From positions 1 to 64,000 of the forward strand of contig JAREIK010016252.1 in assembly GCA_029783825.1 (NCBI GenBank): a DNA stretch of 64,000 nucleotides. The letters are read 5' to 3'. The notes beneath the pieces were generated by a model. It did no database searches and was not told where the DNA came from. It saw only the letters and a program-made list of their open reading frames with translations. The DNA comes from Sapria himalayana. Lineage: Eukaryota; Streptophyta; Magnoliopsida; Malpighiales; Rafflesiaceae. The stretch's first letter is position 1. Every line of letters starts with the position of its first letter. Made by a program: the position numbers and the translations under genes. Of the stretch, positions 61,641-64,000 are shown in pieces.

Positions 61641-62071
61641 ATCATAATAATTATTAATTGATTTTAATGTTTATAAATTATAAATTATCATTTAAAGTTT
61701 CTATTTTTATTCAATTTAATATATAAATATAAAATTATTTAATTAATCTTTTTGGAAAAAAAATAAAATAGTGAAATTAGTTTTGGAATAAAAATAGATA
61801 GGGATTTTTCTCATGCTAATTTAGCTAGGTAATTTTTGGAAACTTCAAATTAAGGTAAAAATTAGCTAGCGAAATTATTATTTTAGCTAGAGAATTTTTC
61901 GTCGCTAATATTTTTTAGGTAGGGAATATTTCTCTCATTAATCATTAGTGACGAGGACTTTAGCTTGGGAAATGTTCCAATGTTAATCTATCATTAGTTC
62001 CAGATTTGTAATGGAAAAAACTCATTTAGCTAAGAAATTTTTCTTAGTTATTTGAGATTTTTCTCGTGGTA
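61641..62071 (+). other. B2 right subterminal region
   Basis: AT-rich, then TTAGCTAGGTAATTTTTGG, AATTAGCTAGCGAAAT, TTTAGCTTGGGAAATG and TTTCTTAGTTATTTGAG words. These match in kind the left subterminal repeats, in inverted arrangement. Ends at the CTCGTGGTA terminus. Confidence 0.7.
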
Positions 62072-62577
62072 ATATAGATAGATAGATTGATAGACAAACA
62101 AATAGGAAGACAAATTGATTGAGAAATAGATAAACATATTTATAGACATGTAGATAGAAAGAAAGGCAGATAGAAAGATTGATAGATAGATATATTGATA
62201 GACAGATAAATAGATAGATCAATAGATAGATAGTTAGATAGATAGATAGAGAGATAAATAGACATATAGTTAGATAAATAGATAGACAAATTGATAGACA
62301 GATCATTATACACATACTTAGACAAATAGATAAACAGATAGATAAATAGATAGATATACATATATTTAGATAGATAGAAAGATAAACATATAGATAAATA
62401 GATAGATAGATAAATAGATAGACAGATATATAGACATAAATAACTAGAAAGATAAATAGATTGACATATAGATAGATACACTTATATATAGATAGATAGA
62501 CAAATAGATTGAGAGATTATTAGACACATTTATATAGTTAGATATATAGATAAAAAGATATATGGATATAGATATAT
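62072..62577 (-). repeat. TAGA microsatellite array, right block
   Basis: Same strand sense as the 43-49 kb array. It is probably the continuation of the array interrupted by B2, since the ATA duplication borders it. Confidence 0.92.
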
Positions 62578-64000
62578 CACTACTACAAAAACCATAATCA
62601 AATACGCTTAAAAAGCATCATTATATATATATAATGTCGCTTATCTATAGTGTCATCTGCTAGCGTGACATAAAAAGTCTATACATATAATGACATTTTT
62701 TTGCAGTGTCGTAGGAACATACATTGACGCTAAAATAAAATGTCATTTTTATTAACAATGACACTTTATTTTAGCGTCAAGGTATGATTCAATGACACTA
62801 CAAAAAAACGTCATTATATGTTGTAGCTATCGTAAATTTTTTTGAATATTATGACACTTAGTAAAAGCATCAAGGATGATTATGATTTAAATAAATTTAA
62901 ATTTAATAATTATTGTAAATATATTTCCACTTGTTATTGTAATACTACATGTACATAAGAACAAAATTCTTTACAATCCATACCAAGAATACAATTTTCA
63001 AGTACAAAGGGGAACTCGGACTTCTTACAATCAAAAATATATATATAACACAATTTCAACATTCATTTCTTAAATTCAATTCAAAATTTATGATATATGC
63101 AACCCTTTTGTGCCTTATCTCCATAAAACTGGTTCCTGCTAGCCTGACAAAGTCGAGAGTTAATTTTCAAATAAGGTAACCTGCATACAAAAAGATGAAC
63201 AATAAATACTTACACTTGCAGAAAAAAATATATTATAGAGCATTGGAAAAAAAACAAGAATGATAACAACATATCATAAAAATAATTTATATAACAATTG
63301 ACATATACGTTTAAATAAATTTAACAACAACAAAAACAAGTTAGTAGTAATGGATAAATTATAAAGCAGAAGATTTATCAATTATGGCATAAAAGTTGAT
63401 AATTTTTTTTAATACAAAACAATAATAATTCATTTAAAACATGTAGGTGTGTAGTTAGTTTAAAGATCTCACAAATAACTTGAAAAAAAACTACAAAAAC
63501 CAATTAAATATAATAAGATGAAAAGTTAAATTACTTGCCATCTTCCCAAAACATCAAAAAAACTCGATGAGATGCTATGTAATGTAATTTCAAGTTCTAT
63601 TTGATTACACAAATATAGTAATCCAATCAACTTATAGTTCTAGATATATTAATAAAATATTAGATGCAGGAAAAAAAATTGTGCCTTGAAATAATAATTG
63701 TGTTTTATAAGGGTGAAAAGGTAATTTACAATATTGTGGTAAAGTATTAAAGCCAAAAGTCGAAATCACAATTTTTTCCATTATTCAATCTACAAAAAAA
63801 ATCTATGGTTGACAACTTAAACAAAAGATAGTATGAAAACAAAAAAATTCTAATTACATATTCAAGTTTTGAATAATGAATTGAAAGTAAGGAGTAATAA
63901 CTTTCATCTTATTAAAAAAATACATTTATTATCACAATAGTTCATGGACCATTCCAAAGTTGGAAGATCTCCTAACTTGACCAAAAAAAGTTTACATTAA
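62578..64000 (+). mobile_element. CACTA C: left end of a third CACTA family (runs off window)
   Basis: Starts CACTACTACAAAAACC after TAT in the TAGA array. Subterminal words TGTCATT, AATGACACTTTA and TTAGCGTCAA recur in both orientations over 62640-62870, and a second CACTACAAAAAAACG lies at 62796. From about 62900 to 64000 the sequence is AT-rich and I recognise no gene. The frame 62949-63179 has no homology that I can see. Confidence 0.65.

Larger units (their letters stand above)
49224..62071 (+). mobile_element. CACTA B2: 12.8-kb non-autonomous element carrying EPL exons
   Basis: The left end CACTACAAGAAAATATC starts at 49224. The right end CTCGTGGTA at 62063-62071 pairs with it (inverse of CACTACAAG with three changes), and inner TTTTTC continues the match. 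The 3-bp sequence ATA lies directly outside both ends (49221-49223 and 62072-62074), the expected CACTA target duplication. Subterminal TAGCTAGGGAAT-type words occur on both sides. No TNP2 or TNPA homology is seen, so it would depend on a helper. The interior has a satellite, EPL exons, a Copia remnant and duplicated blocks. Confidence 0.83.

Overview
The window looks like very AT-rich, repeat-dominated nuclear DNA from a flowering plant. The evidence is plant-type L1 LINEs (CCHC gag, RNase H at the ORF2 end), CACTA/En-Spm transposons with TNP2 and TNPA-like genes, a Copia remnant, hAT-type MITEs, and fragments of a plant Enhancer-of-Polycomb-like (EPL) gene. I see no intact single-copy gene, rRNA, tRNA or CRISPR. 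Every coding region is a degraded transposon gene or captured host exons. The species cannot be named from this sequence.

Layout: 1-1128 is a TTCTTA-type array. 1129-7672 is LINE-1 (minus strand, 5'-truncated), split by a 443-bp GC-rich hAT-type MITE at 6364-6806. 7676-9905 is an AAGAAT-type array. 9906-16860 is LINE-2 (plus, decayed, nearly full length). 16861-18845 is another AAGAAT array. 18846-20099 is the 5' part of LINE-3 (ORF1 only). From 20100 to 22560 runs a TCTA array with a second MITE at 22092-22487. CACTA element A1 (about 22563-32532) carries TNP2 and TNPA-like genes and sits inside TCTA repeats, which continue to 38515. A truncated second copy, A2 (38516-42625), is cut by CACTA B1 (42626). 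B1 runs into a 6-kb TAGA array (43136-49223). A 12.8-kb CACTA, B2 (49224-62071, terminal inverted repeats plus ATA target duplication), lies in that array. A third CACTA type, C, starts at 62578 and leaves the window.

Main discovery: A1 and B2 both carry exons of an Enhancer-of-Polycomb-like gene, with splice-site-like borders. One 51-nt exon keeps its length and open frame in three of its four clear copies. In B2 the exon 3 and exon 4 unit is tandemly repeated. A2 has no EPL segment, and the terminal repeats of A1 and B2 differ. A1, A2 and B2 also share a degenerate AT-rich satellite of about 570 bp lying just upstream of the EPL or TNP2 region.

Microsatellites are tied to the transposons. 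Both visible LINE 3' ends run directly into AAGAAT-type repeats in the LINE sense. The TCTA array begins inside a LINE ORF1, next to a duplicated ORF1 segment that resembles the array units. At least three CACTA insertions lie in TCTA/TAGA arrays.
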